From Streptomyces bottropensis ATCC 25435 (lineage in GTDB: Bacteria > Actinomycetota > Actinomycetes > Streptomycetales > Streptomycetaceae), in contig NZ_KB911581.1 of the NCBI RefSeq assembly GCF_000383595.1, positions 2,796,265-2,860,264 of the forward strand: a stretch of 64,000 bases of DNA, in the 5' to 3' direction. Below the pieces are notes generated by a model that saw nothing but the letters and a program-made list of their open reading frames with translations, was not told the origin of the DNA and did not search any database. Of this stretch, positions 51,284 through 59,570 are shown piece after piece (position 1 is the first letter of the stretch; the number at the start of each line of letters is the position of its first letter). The translations under genes and the position numbers were made by a program.

Positions 51284-51685
51284 ATGTCGAACACATCCAA
51301 CACATCCAACACATCGAAGACACAGAGTTCACGGAAGTCCCGAGAACCGGACGAAACGGACGAGGTGCAGGAGTCGGAAGAGGCGCAGGATACGGAGGAG
51401 GCGCACGAGCCGGCGGACGACCGGCCCAGCCCCATGCAGGTACTGCGCCATGCGCGGACCCAGCTCGCGGAGCTGACCGGCATGGCGCCCGAGTCCGTGT
51501 CGTCGTTCGAGCAGACCGAGGGCGGCTGGACGCTGGAGGTCGAGGTCCTGGAGATCGCCAGGGTCCCCGACACGATGAGCCTGCTCGCGAGCTATCGCGT
51601 GGAGCTGGACCCCCGGGGCGAGCTCACCGGCTACCGGCGCGTCCGCCGCTACGAGCGCGGCAGGGCCGACCCGCATCGCCGGTAG
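51284..51685 (+). CDS. gvpO: Gas vesicle protein GvpO
   Basis: 133 residues. The first 50 are a low-complexity tail with S-N-T repeated three times and then an acidic stretch; residues 50-125 form the GvpO domain (R-P-S-P-M-Q-V-L-R-H-A-R...L-E-V-L-E-I-A-R-V-P-D-T). GvpO occurs at the head of Streptomyces gas-vesicle clusters; its role is regulatory or accessory and not settled. GAGG lies 5-8 bases before ATG 51284. It starts the ten-gene gvp cluster in the classic order O-A-F-G-Y-Z-J-L-S-K. Confidence 0.9.
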   Translation: MSNTSNTSNTSKTQSSRKSREPDETDEVQESEEAQDTEEAHEPADDRPSPMQVLRHARTQLAELTGMAPESVSSFEQTEGGWTLEVEVLEIARVPDTMSLLASYRVELDPRGELTGYRRVRRYERGRADPHRR

Positions 51686-51790
51686 GCCCTCGTCGCGCCC
51701 GGGCGGTCCGCGCCCGGGACCCACCGTCCGTGGACGAGATCCACACAGACATTCACAGGCACGTTCCCTATGCGAGGAGGATCGGCCGGC

Positions 51791-52216
51791 ATGACCGTAG
51801 TACCGGCACAGCAGTCCGGCGGCGGAGGCGGCAGCAGCGGCCTGTACGACGTCCTGGAACTCATTCTCGACAGGGGGCTCGTCATCGACGCCTTCATACG
51901 AGTCTCCCTGGTGGGCATCGAGATCCTGAAGATCGACGTCCGGGTCGTCGTCGCCAGCGTCGACACCTATCTGCGCTTCGCGGAGGCGTGCAACCGGCTC
52001 GACCTGGAGGCCGGGCCGCGCAAGAACCCCGGCCTGCCGGACCTCGTCGGTGAGATGACCGAGTCCGGCGCGCGCGGCAAGTCCAAGGGGGCGCTGTCCG
52101 GCGCCGCCGAGACGATCTCCGACGCGTTCAAGCAGTCCCGCGAGGAGAGCCAGTCCGAGCCGCGCCCGCGGGCCCGCAGGACCACGAGCTCGCGCAAGAA
52201 GGAGGAGCAGGAGTGA
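51791..52216 (+). CDS. gvpA: Gas vesicle structural protein GvpA, long form
   Basis: 141 residues, against about 70 in cyanobacterial or haloarchaeal GvpA. Residues 17-68 are the classic core (L-Y-D-V-L-E-L-I-L-D-R-G-L-V-I-D-A-F-I-R-V-S-L-V-G-I-E split over the two strands and helices) that forms the ribbed vesicle wall. The C-terminal extension (about 75-141) is charged and ends in basic/Ser and then E-E-Q-E residues. A GAGGAGG ribosome-binding site precedes ATG 51791. Its stop overlaps the gvpF start (GTGA). Confidence 0.92.
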   Translation: MTVVPAQQSGGGGGSSGLYDVLELILDRGLVIDAFIRVSLVGIEILKIDVRVVVASVDTYLRFAEACNRLDLEAGPRKNPGLPDLVGEMTESGARGKSKGALSGAAETISDAFKQSREESQSEPRPRARRTTSSRKKEEQE

Positions 52217-52962
52217 GCACGTACGTCTACGGCATCACCGCCGGCTCACATCCCGCCCTCCCCGAGGGCATGGGCGGCGTGGGCGACCCCGCCCGCCCGG
52301 TGCGCATCCTCAGGGAGGGCGAGCTGGCGGCGATCGTCAGCGAGGCCCCCGAGGGGCTGCGGCCCAAGCGCAAGGACCTGCTCGCCCACCAGAACGTCCT
52401 GAGCGAGGCGGGCGCGGGCGGCTCCCTGCTGCCCATGCGCTTCGGGAGCGTCGCACCGGACGACGCGTCCGTCACCGCGGTGCTCGCCGAACGTGCGAAG
52501 CACTACCTGGAGCGGCTCGGCGCCCTCGACGGCAAGGTCGAGTACAACGTGAAGGCCAGCCACGACGAAGAGGCCGTGCTGCACCGCGTGATGGGGGAGA
52601 ACCCCGAGCTGCGCGCCATGACCGAGGCCAACCGGCAGGCGGGCGGCGGCACCTACGAGGACCGGCTGCGGCTCGGCGAGATGGTCGTCGCCGCGGTGCA
52701 GGCCCGTGAGGCGGAGGACGCGGCGGAGCTGCGGCGGACGCTGGAGCCGGCCGCGGAGGACGTCAGCGCGGGCCCCGACTCCACCGGCTGGCTGGCCAAT
52801 CTGTCGTTCCTCGTGGACCGGGAGTCGTCCGCGGCGTTCCTCGACGCCGTGGAGGAGGTCCGCAAGAGCCATCCGCACCTGGAGGTGCGGGTGAACGGGC
52901 CGCTGCCGCCGTACAGCTTCGTCGAACCGGCGCCCGCGCAACCCGCGGAGACCACGCACTGA
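52213..52962 (+). CDS. gvpF: Gas vesicle protein GvpF (GvpF/L family)
   Basis: 249 residues. The N-terminal Y-V-Y-G-I-T and the central L-P-M-R-F-G-S-V of GvpF/L are present, followed by a helical middle and the C-terminal strand L-P-P-Y-S-F. GvpF/L proteins bind GvpA monomers and help nucleate the vesicle. GTG 52213 overlaps gvpA. A second family member (gvpL) is six genes downstream. Confidence 0.92.
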   Translation: MSTYVYGITAGSHPALPEGMGGVGDPARPVRILREGELAAIVSEAPEGLRPKRKDLLAHQNVLSEAGAGGSLLPMRFGSVAPDDASVTAVLAERAKHYLERLGALDGKVEYNVKASHDEEAVLHRVMGENPELRAMTEANRQAGGGTYEDRLRLGEMVVAAVQAREAEDAAELRRTLEPAAEDVSAGPDSTGWLANLSFLVDRESSAAFLDAVEEVRKSHPHLEVRVNGPLPPYSFVEPAPAQPAETTH

Positions 52963-53029
52963 CAGCGCGTTCCGCATATGTCCACGGCGCGCCGCAGGCA
53001 CGGCGTTCCCAGGCCGAGGAGGCGAGTAC

Positions 53030-53293
53030 ATGGGACTGATCACCGAGGTGCTGCTGCTGCCGTTCGCACCGGTACGCGGCAGCCTCTGGACGGTGCGACA
53101 GGTGCTCACCGAGGCCGAGCGCCAGTACTACGACCCGGCGGCCGTCCGAGCCGATCTCGCCCGCCTCGAGCAACGGCTGGAGGCGGGCGAGATCGACGAG
53201 GAGGAGTTCGACCGTCTGGAGGACGAACTGCTGGACCGGCTGGAGATCAGCACTCAGAGAAGCACAGGAACCGGCAACGGGACGACACAATGA
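53030..53293 (+). CDS. gvpG: Gas vesicle protein GvpG
   Basis: 87 residues with the GvpG pattern: a hydrophobic start (L-L-L-P-F-A-P), then a helical, acidic coiled stretch (L-E-Q-R-L-E-A-G-E-I-D-E-E-E-F-D). It is needed for vesicle formation in other species, probably as a small accessory to GvpF/L. ATG 53030 follows GAGGAGGCG. Its stop overlaps the next start (ATGA). Confidence 0.9.
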   Translation: MGLITEVLLLPFAPVRGSLWTVRQVLTEAERQYYDPAAVRADLARLEQRLEAGEIDEEEFDRLEDELLDRLEISTQRSTGTGNGTTQ

Positions 53294-53946
53294 ATCGAAT
53301 CGGGCTTGGCCTCGCCGTAGGGGCCGGATACGTCCTCGGACGTACGAAGAAGATGAAACTCGCGTTCGCGGTCGGCACCATGGTGGCCGGCAAGCGGATG
53401 CAGCTGAGCCCGCGGGCGATCGCGGACCTGGTCTCGCAGCAACTCCAGAACAACCCGCAGTTCAAGGAGATCGGCGACCAGCTGCGCGGGGACCTGCGCG
53501 GTGTCGGCAAGGCGGCCACCGGGGCGCTGGTCGAGCGGCAGATCGAGGGGCTCGCCAGCCGGTTGCACGGACGCACCTCGCAGGTGCGCGACCAGCTCGC
53601 GGGCGTGGCGCCGGATCTGCCGGGACGCGGCGGGAAGGACGACGACGCGTACGAGGAGGACGAGTCCTCCGACGACGAGCGCGCCGACGCGCGTGACGAG
53701 GACGAGGAGGAACCGCAGGAGGAGCCCTCGCGCAAGCGCCCGGCGAAGAAGTCCTCGCCCCGGGCGGAGGGCAAGCCGGCCGCGAAGAAGGCGGCTCCCG
53801 CGAAGAAGACCGCCGCTCCCGCGCGCAAGACCGCGAGCAAGAGGACGGCGGCGAAGAAGTCCGCCCCCGGCAAGGCCCCGGCCAAGAAGGCCGCGCGCAG
53901 GGCCACCGGGTCGCGGGCCACGAGGGGAGGCGGAGACGATGACTGA
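53290..53946 (+). CDS. gvpY: Gas-vesicle-cluster protein GvpY (histone-like tail)
   Basis: 218 residues. The first 110 are a helical domain with a short hydrophobic start. Residues about 116-146 are strongly acidic (runs of Asp and Glu), and residues about 147-210 are a lysine/alanine-rich repeat (A-A-K-K, P-A-K-K) like histone H1 and actinobacterial nucleoid proteins. The gvpY position in the Streptomyces order gives the name. No biochemical role is known; the tail could bind DNA, polyphosphate or the acidic tail of GvpZ. Overlaps gvpZ by 8 bases. Confidence 0.8.
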   Translation: MNRIGLGLAVGAGYVLGRTKKMKLAFAVGTMVAGKRMQLSPRAIADLVSQQLQNNPQFKEIGDQLRGDLRGVGKAATGALVERQIEGLASRLHGRTSQVRDQLAGVAPDLPGRGGKDDDAYEEDESSDDERADARDEDEEEPQEEPSRKRPAKKSSPRAEGKPAAKKAAPAKKTAAPARKTASKRTAAKKSAPGKAPAKKAARRATGSRATRGGGDDD

Positions 53947-55162
53947 GACCCTCGGAGCATCGAACGGACGCGCGACGGACCGCGTGAAGGACGCCACGAA
54001 GAGCAACCCGCTCACCGAGGTGGTGCACGGCGAGGCCGTCGACCGCCTCAAGGAGGAGGCCCGGGAGTACCTGGCCGCCCAGGCCCAGCGGATCCTGGTC
54101 GGCGCCGGGCGCAAACTCGGCGAGACCACCGGCAAGCTCAACGACATCGCCGAGGGCAACAGCCCCGGCTTCGCCAAGCTCGCCCTCGACGGCGGCCGCA
54201 AGCTCGCCGAGGGCAAGGGGCCGCTGCGCTCCGCCCTGGAGGTGGGCGCGGGCCGTGCCAAGGACAACGTGCTCGGCGCGCTGAAGGGCCTCGGCGGCAA
54301 GGGCAAGCGCAAGGGCGGCTCGGGCAACAAGCCCACGGTGATCATCGAGTCCATCGACGTCGGGGTGCCGGTGCGCACCGCGTACGACCAGTGGACCCAG
54401 TTCCAGAGCTTCAGCACCTTCGCCAAGGGTGTGAAGAGCGCCAACCAGGCCGACGAGACGCACTCCGACTGGCAGATGAAGATCTTCTGGTCCAGCCGGA
54501 GCTGGAAGGCCCACACCACCGAACAGGTGCCCGACCAGCGGATCACCTGGACGTCGGAGGGCGCCAAGGGCACCACGAAGGGCGCCGTCACCTTCCACTC
54601 GCTGGGGGACAACCTCACCCGGGTGCTGCTGGTCCTGGAGTACTACCCGAAGGGTCTCTTCGAGAAGACCGGCAACATCTGGCGCGCCCAGGGCCGGCGG
54701 GCCCGGCTCGACCTCAAGAACTTCGCCCGCTTCATCACCCTCCGTGGTGAGGCCGAGGACGGCTGGCGCGGCGAGATCCGCGACGGTGAGGTCACCGTCA
54801 GCCACGAGGACGCCCTCGCGGAGGAGGAGCGGGACCAGCAGGACGACGAGGGGCCGGAGGACGAGTCGCCGGAGGACGACGAGGCCGAGGCCGAGTACGC
54901 GGACGACGAGCCGGAGCCGGACGAGGACGAGCCCCGCGACCTCGACGAGAGGGACGAGGTCGACGAGCCGGACGAGACCGACGAGACCGCGGAGTACGAC
55001 GAGGAGGACGACGAGGGCGAGCCGGAGGACGCGGACGAGGTCCCCGAGGACGAGTACGAGGAGGTTCCCGAGGCGGAGGACGACGCCGAGGAGGACATCG
55101 AGGAGGAACCGTACGAGGATGAGGTCGAGGAACCGGCCCCCGCGGGCAGGGGCCGTCGATGA
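53939..55162 (+). CDS. gvpZ: Gas-vesicle-cluster protein GvpZ (SRPBCC domain with acidic tail)
   Basis: 407 residues. The N-terminal 125 are helical and basic. Residues about 131-280 form an SRPBCC/START-like fold (I-E-S-I-D-V-G-V-P-V-R-T-A-Y-D-Q-W... then L-D-L-K-N-F-A-R-F). From about 295 to 400 runs a tail of Glu and Asp, one of the most acidic stretches in the window. This combination is specific to actinobacterial gvp clusters. The tail is opposite in charge to that of GvpY, whose gene overlaps it. Its stop overlaps gvpJ (ATGA). Confidence 0.82.
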   Translation: MTETLGASNGRATDRVKDATKSNPLTEVVHGEAVDRLKEEAREYLAAQAQRILVGAGRKLGETTGKLNDIAEGNSPGFAKLALDGGRKLAEGKGPLRSALEVGAGRAKDNVLGALKGLGGKGKRKGGSGNKPTVIIESIDVGVPVRTAYDQWTQFQSFSTFAKGVKSANQADETHSDWQMKIFWSSRSWKAHTTEQVPDQRITWTSEGAKGTTKGAVTFHSLGDNLTRVLLVLEYYPKGLFEKTGNIWRAQGRRARLDLKNFARFITLRGEAEDGWRGEIRDGEVTVSHEDALAEEERDQQDDEGPEDESPEDDEAEAEYADDEPEPDEDEPRDLDERDEVDEPDETDETAEYDEEDDEGEPEDADEVPEDEYEEVPEAEDDAEEDIEEEPYEDEVEEPAPAGRGRR

Positions 55163-55527
55163 CGTTCCCGAGCCGGGTACCGGAGCCGTACGGCCAGAGC
55201 GGCGCGAGCGCCAATCTGGCCGACATCCTGGAGCGTGTACTCGACAAAGGTGTGGTGATCGCGGGTGACATCCGCATCAACCTGCTCGACATCGAACTGC
55301 TCACCATCAAGCTGCGCCTGATCGTCGCCTCCGTCGACAAGGCCAAGGAGATGGGGATCGACTGGTGGGAGTCCGACCCGGCGCTGTCGTCCAACGCCCG
55401 CCGCGACGAACTCTCCCGAGAGAACGCCGAGTTGCGCGCCCGGCTCGCGGAGCTGGACGAGGGCGGGTACCGGCGGGAGCCGGAGCCGGCCGTCGAGCGC
55501 GGCCGCGCCAGAGAGGAGCCCACATGA
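55159..55527 (+). CDS. gvpJ: Gas vesicle protein GvpJ (GvpA paralogue)
   Basis: 122 residues with a GvpA-like core at about 18-65 (L-A-D-I-L-E-R-V-L-D-K-G-V-V-I-A-G-D-I-R then L-L-D-I-E-L-L) and a charged, coiled C-terminal region. GvpJ is a minor wall or cap protein that sets vesicle shape. Its position between gvpZ and gvpL and 4-base overlaps at both ends fit the Streptomyces order. Confidence 0.9.
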   Translation: MTFPSRVPEPYGQSGASANLADILERVLDKGVVIAGDIRINLLDIELLTIKLRLIVASVDKAKEMGIDWWESDPALSSNARRDELSRENAELRARLAELDEGGYRREPEPAVERGRAREEPT

Positions 55528-56300
55528 CCGGTCTGCGGTACGTGTACGCCGTCTGCCGCCCCTTCGACGCGGCGCTCCAGTCCCAGCTCACCGGGGTCGC
55601 GGGCGCGCCGCCCCGGCAACTGCGCCACCACGACCTGATCGCCGTCGTCAGCGAGGTGCCCGAGAGCGATTTCGCGGAGCAGCCGCTGCGCGCCCATCTG
55701 GAGGACCTGGACTGGCTGACCGAGACCGCCCGCGCGCACCAGAGCGTGATCGACGCCCTCACCGTCGTCACCACGCCCCTGCCGCTCCGGCTCGGCACCG
55801 TCTTCCGCGACGACAGTGGCGTCCGGGTGATGCTGGAGGCCCGCGAGGCGGGCTTCCAGCGGACCCTGGACCGGCTGGCGGGCCGCGTGGAGTGGGGCGT
55901 CAAGGTGTACGCGGAGTCCGAGGAGCAGGAGCGGCCCCAGGAACCCGCGAAGGTCGCCAGCGGGCGCGACTATCTGCGGCAGCGGCGGCGGAGCCATCGG
56001 GCCCACGAGGAGATGTGGGAGAACGCCGACCGGTTCGCGCGCGCCCTGCACGGCACCCTCTCGGCCTTCGCCGAGGACACCCGGCTGCACGCCCCGCAGA
56101 ATTCCGCGCTCTCCGGCGCTCCGGGACGCAATGTGCTGAACGCGGCCTATCTGGTGCCGCGCGCCCATTCCGAGGAGTTCGTGGAACTCGTGGACCGCAC
56201 GAAGGGCGAGGAACCGGGACTGCGGGTGGAACTCACCGGGCCGTGGGCGGCCTATTCCTTCAGCGGAGAGAGCGCGGAGAACCCGGAGGACACCCCGTGA
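55524..56300 (+). CDS. gvpL: Gas vesicle protein GvpL (GvpF/L family)
   Basis: 258 residues, the second GvpF/L-type protein of the cluster, with Y-V-Y-A-V-C near the start, L-P-L-R-L-G-T-V-F in the middle and W-A-A-Y-S-F at the end. It interacts with several Gvp proteins in other systems and is thought to act in early assembly. ATG 55524 overlaps gvpJ; GTG of gvpS overlaps its stop. Confidence 0.92.
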   Translation: MTGLRYVYAVCRPFDAALQSQLTGVAGAPPRQLRHHDLIAVVSEVPESDFAEQPLRAHLEDLDWLTETARAHQSVIDALTVVTTPLPLRLGTVFRDDSGVRVMLEAREAGFQRTLDRLAGRVEWGVKVYAESEEQERPQEPAKVASGRDYLRQRRRSHRAHEEMWENADRFARALHGTLSAFAEDTRLHAPQNSALSGAPGRNVLNAAYLVPRAHSEEFVELVDRTKGEEPGLRVELTGPWAAYSFSGESAENPEDTP

Positions 56301-56485
56301 CCGTGATCGAACGCCGGGAGGTCGCCCTGGTGGACCTCCTCGACCGGCTGCTCGCCGGCGGGGTCGTGATCACCGGCGACCTCACTCTGCGTATCGCGGA
56401 CGTCGATCTCGTCCGCATCGACCTGAACGCACTGATCAGCTCCGTGAACGAGCAGGTCCCGTCCCCCTGGGGAGGCATCGAGTGA
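56297..56485 (+). CDS. gvpS: Gas vesicle protein GvpS (GvpA paralogue, minimal)
   Basis: 62 residues, little more than the GvpA core (V-D-L-L-D-R-L-L-A-G-G-V-V-I-T-G-D-L-T-L split by a turn, then V-D-L-V-R-I-D-L-N). It starts at GTG 56297 and overlaps both neighbours by 4 bases (GTGA). With gvpA and gvpJ it makes three GvpA-fold proteins in the cluster, so at least two are probably cap or junction components rather than the main wall. Confidence 0.85.
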   Translation: MTVIERREVALVDLLDRLLAGGVVITGDLTLRIADVDLVRIDLNALISSVNEQVPSPWGGIE

Positions 56486-56763
56486 CCGGCCGCAACCGCG
56501 TCGAACTGGAGCCCGACACGGTGGAGAGGGACCTGGTCAAGCTGGTCCTGACCGTCGTCGAACTGCTCCGTCAGCTCATGGAGCGGCAGGCGCTGCGCCG
56601 TTTCGACACCGGGGAGCTGTCGGAGGACCAGGAGGAGCGGATCGGGCTCACGCTGATGCTGCTCGACGACCGGATGACCGAGCTGCGCGAGCGCTACGGC
56701 CTGCGGCCCGAGGACCTCAATCTGGACCTCGGGCCGCTCGGACCGTTGCTCCCGCGGGAATGA
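56482..56763 (+). CDS. gvpK: Gas vesicle protein GvpK
   Basis: 93 residues, helical, with the family pattern V-E-R-D-L-V-K-L-V-L-T-V-V-E-L-L-R-Q-L-M-E-R-Q-A-L-R-R near the start and L-G-L...P-E-D-L-N-L-D-L-G-P-L-G near the end. GvpK is essential for vesicle formation in other hosts and may attach to the vesicle cap. It is the last gvp gene. Confidence 0.92.
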   Translation: MTGRNRVELEPDTVERDLVKLVLTVVELLRQLMERQALRRFDTGELSEDQEERIGLTLMLLDDRMTELRERYGLRPEDLNLDLGPLGPLLPRE

Positions 56764-56791
56764 ACGGACCGTCGCCCCCGCGGGGATGAAT

Positions 56792-56962
56792 TCACCACCT
56801 GTACCAGCGTCCCCTTCCTCCGGAGGCGGACGTGCCGCGCACCAGGAATCCGAGGAGCCACAGCACCAGAACGACCAGTGCGACGTACCAGAGAACCTCG
56901 ACCGCGAATCCGGCGCCGAAAAGAATCAGCACCAGAAGCAGTACCAGCAGGATGGGAACCAT
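56792..56962 (-). CDS. Small hydrophobic membrane protein (56 residues)
   Basis: ATG 56962 to TGA 56792 encodes 56 residues: M-V-P-I-L-L-V-L-L-L and a second hydrophobic helix (L-W-Y-V-A-L-V-V-L-V-L-W-L-L-G-F), then a short tail ending G-R-W-Y-R-W. A perfect AGGAGG ribosome-binding site lies 8 bases before the ATG. I recognise it as a small hydrophobic protein type that is widespread in Streptomyces with no known role. The gene is antisense to the end of the gvp region and below the usual size cut-off. Confidence 0.75.
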   Translation of the reverse strand: MVPILLVLLLVLILFGAGFAVEVLWYVALVVLVLWLLGFLVRGTSASGGRGRWYRW

Positions 56963-57005
56963 TTCGCGAACCTCCTGCTGGTCCGGGTTTCCTGAATACG
57001 CCTTT

Positions 57006-57827
57006 TCAGGCCGTTTTGCGGCAGAGGATCTCTCCGTGGAGCACGGCGAACCAGCCGTCCTCCCGCCGCCCCCATTCCCGCCAGGCCGACTCGATCGCGC
57101 GGAGCCGCTCCCGCGTGGCGTGACCGCCCTCCGTAGCCCGTTCGGCGTATGCGGAGGCGACCGTCCGGTCCGCCCACAGCCCGCTCCACCAGGCCCGCTC
57201 GTCCGGCGTGGCGTAGGTCCAGGTGGCGGAGGTGGCCGTGATGTCGGTGAGCCCGGCGCGCAGGGCCCAGGACTTCAGCCGGCGCCCCGCGTCGGGCTCA
57301 CCGCCGTTGGCCCGGGCCACCCTGCGGTACAGGTCCAGCCAGTCGTCCAGGCCGGGGGACGCCGGGAACCAGGTCATCGCCGCGTAGTCGGAGTCACGGA
57401 CCGCGATCAGGCCGCCCGGCCTGGTCACCCGCCGCATCTCGCGCAGCGCCTGCACCGGGTCGCCGACGTGCTGGAGCACCTGGTGGGCGTGGACCACGCA
57501 GAAGGTGTCGTCCGGATAATCCAGCGCGTGGACGTCCGCCACCGCGAAGTCCACGTTGTCCAGGCCGCGTGCGGCGGCCGTGGCGCCGGCCTGCTCCAGG
57601 ATGCCGGGGGCGTGGTCGACGCCGGTGACCCGCCCTTCGGGGACCAGGGCGGCCAGGTCCGCGGTGATGGTGCCCGGACCGCAGCCGATGTCCAGGATCG
57701 TCATGTGGGGCTGCAGCGAACCGAGGAGATAGGCCGCCGAGTTGGCGGCGGTCCGCCAGGTGTGCGAGCGCAGCACCGACTCATGGTGTCCGTGCGTGTA
57801 GACGGCGGTCTCCCGTGCCTTCGACAT
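57006..57827 (-). CDS. SAM-dependent methyltransferase (UbiE/COQ5-like)
   Basis: 273 residues with motif I L-D-I-G-C-G-P-G-T, post-I G-V-D-H-A, motif post-II F-C-V-V-H-A-H-Q-V-L-Q-H-V and R-P-G-G-L-I. This is the pattern of small-molecule or quinone methyltransferases. It does not belong to the menaquinone set visible in the window (none is present), so the substrate stays open. The small hydrophobic protein gene follows 43 bases downstream on the same strand. Confidence 0.85.
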   Translation of the reverse strand: MSKARETAVYTHGHHESVLRSHTWRTAANSAAYLLGSLQPHMTILDIGCGPGTITADLAALVPEGRVTGVDHAPGILEQAGATAAARGLDNVDFAVADVHALDYPDDTFCVVHAHQVLQHVGDPVQALREMRRVTRPGGLIAVRDSDYAAMTWFPASPGLDDWLDLYRRVARANGGEPDAGRRLKSWALRAGLTDITATSATWTYATPDERAWWSGLWADRTVASAYAERATEGGHATRERLRAIESAWREWGRREDGWFAVLHGEILCRKTA

Positions 57828-57939
57828 GGCCGTTCCCCTTCCACGAGGTCCGTGAGGTCCACGAGTTCGTGCTCGAACGGTACGCGACCGTGCCGAATAT
57901 TGAGACCGCCGTCTTGAATTGTGGACGCACCCCGCCGGG

Positions 57940-59433
57940 TCAGCGCATCGGTACCGGCCGGTAGACCGTCAGCGCCTCCGGCAGCTTCTGGAGCGTCAGG
58001 TCCCCTTGCGCCTCGGCGACTTCGCCGTCGTACGCGAGCAGGGTGCCCGGCGCGATGCCGTCCACCCGGAGCCGTCGTACGCGGACCGCCGCGTGGGCCG
58101 GGGTGCGCGTCAGCGGGCCGGCGAGGGCCGCGGCCAGCAGCCGCAGGGCCGGGCGGCGGCCGCCGTGCACGACACGGACGTCAAGCAGTCCGTCGGCCAG
58201 GTCGAAACGCCGGGCCGGGGCGAGGCCCAGCCGGTGGTACGTGCCGTTGCCCGCGAACAGCAGCCAGATCGGGCGCGGCCGGCCCTCGAAGGTGGCCTGG
58301 AGCGGATGGCGGTCGGCGCGCAGGACCCGCAGGGCCGCGATCACCCCCGCCGGCCAGCCGCCGACCGCCTTCTCCCAGCGCTCGCGCTCCCGCACCAGCT
58401 CGGGGTAGACCCCCAGGCTGAACGTGTTGACGAAGTGGCCCTCCGTGTCACCGCTCCTGAAGTGTCCGAGGTCCACCCGGACGGCCTCGCCCTGGCGCAC
58501 CGCGCGGCCCAGGTCCCGCACGTCCTCCACACCCAGGTCGAACGCGAAGTGGTTGAGCGTGCCGCCCGGGAGCACGGCGAGGGGGAGGCCGTGACGCAGG
58601 GCCACCTCGGCGGCCGCGTTCACCGTGCCGTCGCCGCCGCACACGCCGAGCACCCGCGCGTGGGCCGCGGCCTTCTCCAGCTCGGCCCTGACGTCCTCCG
58701 GTTCGCACTCCACGGTCTCGGCGCCGGGCAGCACGTCCCGCAGCGCGCGCACCCGGTCCGACGTCCCCGAGGCACGGTTGGCCACCACCACCAGGCCGTC
58801 CCCGTCCGGCAGCGCGGGCGCGTCCACGTACGGACGGCCGGGCGGCGGGAGCTGGTCGCGGGTCGGCACCATGCCTCGTACGGCGTAGGCGGCGCCCACG
58901 CCCAGGGCGGCGCCCACCAGGACGTCGCTCGGGAAGTGCACGCCCGTGTACACGCGGGACAGTGCCACGGCCGTCGCCAGGGGCGCCACCGCCGCGCCCC
59001 AGCCGCGCGACTCCAGGGCGACGCCGGCCGCGAAGGCGGCGGCGGAGGCGGAGTGGCCCGAGGGGAAGGACGTGGTGATCGGCTGCCGCTTCAGCTGCCG
59101 GGTCAGCGGGACGGCGTCCAGCACCGGGCGGGGGCGGCGGACGGTCCGCTTGCCGAGCGTGTTGATCGTCGCCGAGGCGAGTGCGAGCGAGGCCACGCCC
59201 CGCACCGCTGCCCGGCGGGCCCTCGGACTCCGGGTCGCCGCGATCGCCGCCGCCGTGGCGAACCACAGCACACCGTGGTTCGCGGCGCGGCTGAGCTTCG
59301 GCAGGAGGGGGTGCGCGCCCGGCCAGTCGCGGGTCGCCACCGCGTTGAACACGCGGCTGTCGGCGGCGAGGAAACGGTCGCGGAGGATGTGGTGGCCCGG
59401 GGGGCGGACGGTGAGGTCGACGTCTGGGGTCAT
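57940..59433 (-). CDS. Fused PAP2 phosphatase-diacylglycerol kinase (YegS-like) protein
   Basis: 497 residues. The N-terminal 210 form a PAP2 membrane phosphatase: K-x6-R-P (K-R-T-V-R-R-P-R-P), S-F-P-S-G-H-S near 120, and S-R-V-Y-T-G-V-H-F-P-S-D. The C-terminal 280 form a DAGK_cat/YegS domain with V-C-G-G-D-G-T-V-N and P-G-G-T-L-N-H-F. One chain thus couples a lipid phosphatase and a lipid kinase of opposite action, working at the membrane on phosphatidate/diacylglycerol or a related polyprenyl lipid. ATG 59433. Confidence 0.9.
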   Translation of the reverse strand: MTPDVDLTVRPPGHHILRDRFLAADSRVFNAVATRDWPGAHPLLPKLSRAANHGVLWFATAAAIAATRSPRARRAAVRGVASLALASATINTLGKRTVRRPRPVLDAVPLTRQLKRQPITTSFPSGHSASAAAFAAGVALESRGWGAAVAPLATAVALSRVYTGVHFPSDVLVGAALGVGAAYAVRGMVPTRDQLPPPGRPYVDAPALPDGDGLVVVANRASGTSDRVRALRDVLPGAETVECEPEDVRAELEKAAAHARVLGVCGGDGTVNAAAEVALRHGLPLAVLPGGTLNHFAFDLGVEDVRDLGRAVRQGEAVRVDLGHFRSGDTEGHFVNTFSLGVYPELVRERERWEKAVGGWPAGVIAALRVLRADRHPLQATFEGRPRPIWLLFAGNGTYHRLGLAPARRFDLADGLLDVRVVHGGRRPALRLLAAALAGPLTRTPAHAAVRVRRLRVDGIAPGTLLAYDGEVAEAQGDLTLQKLPEALTVYRPVPMR

Positions 59434-59570
59434 GCTCCACGGGTACCCCATGCGTGCGGAAGCGTGTCGGGCGGGGTGGGGATCGGCGGCAGGGAGTGAA
59501 TCCACCGGGGGCAGGTCCGGACGGGTCCGGGCAGGTCGGGGCAGGTCGGGCCGGTGTGCGGGAAATGGAT

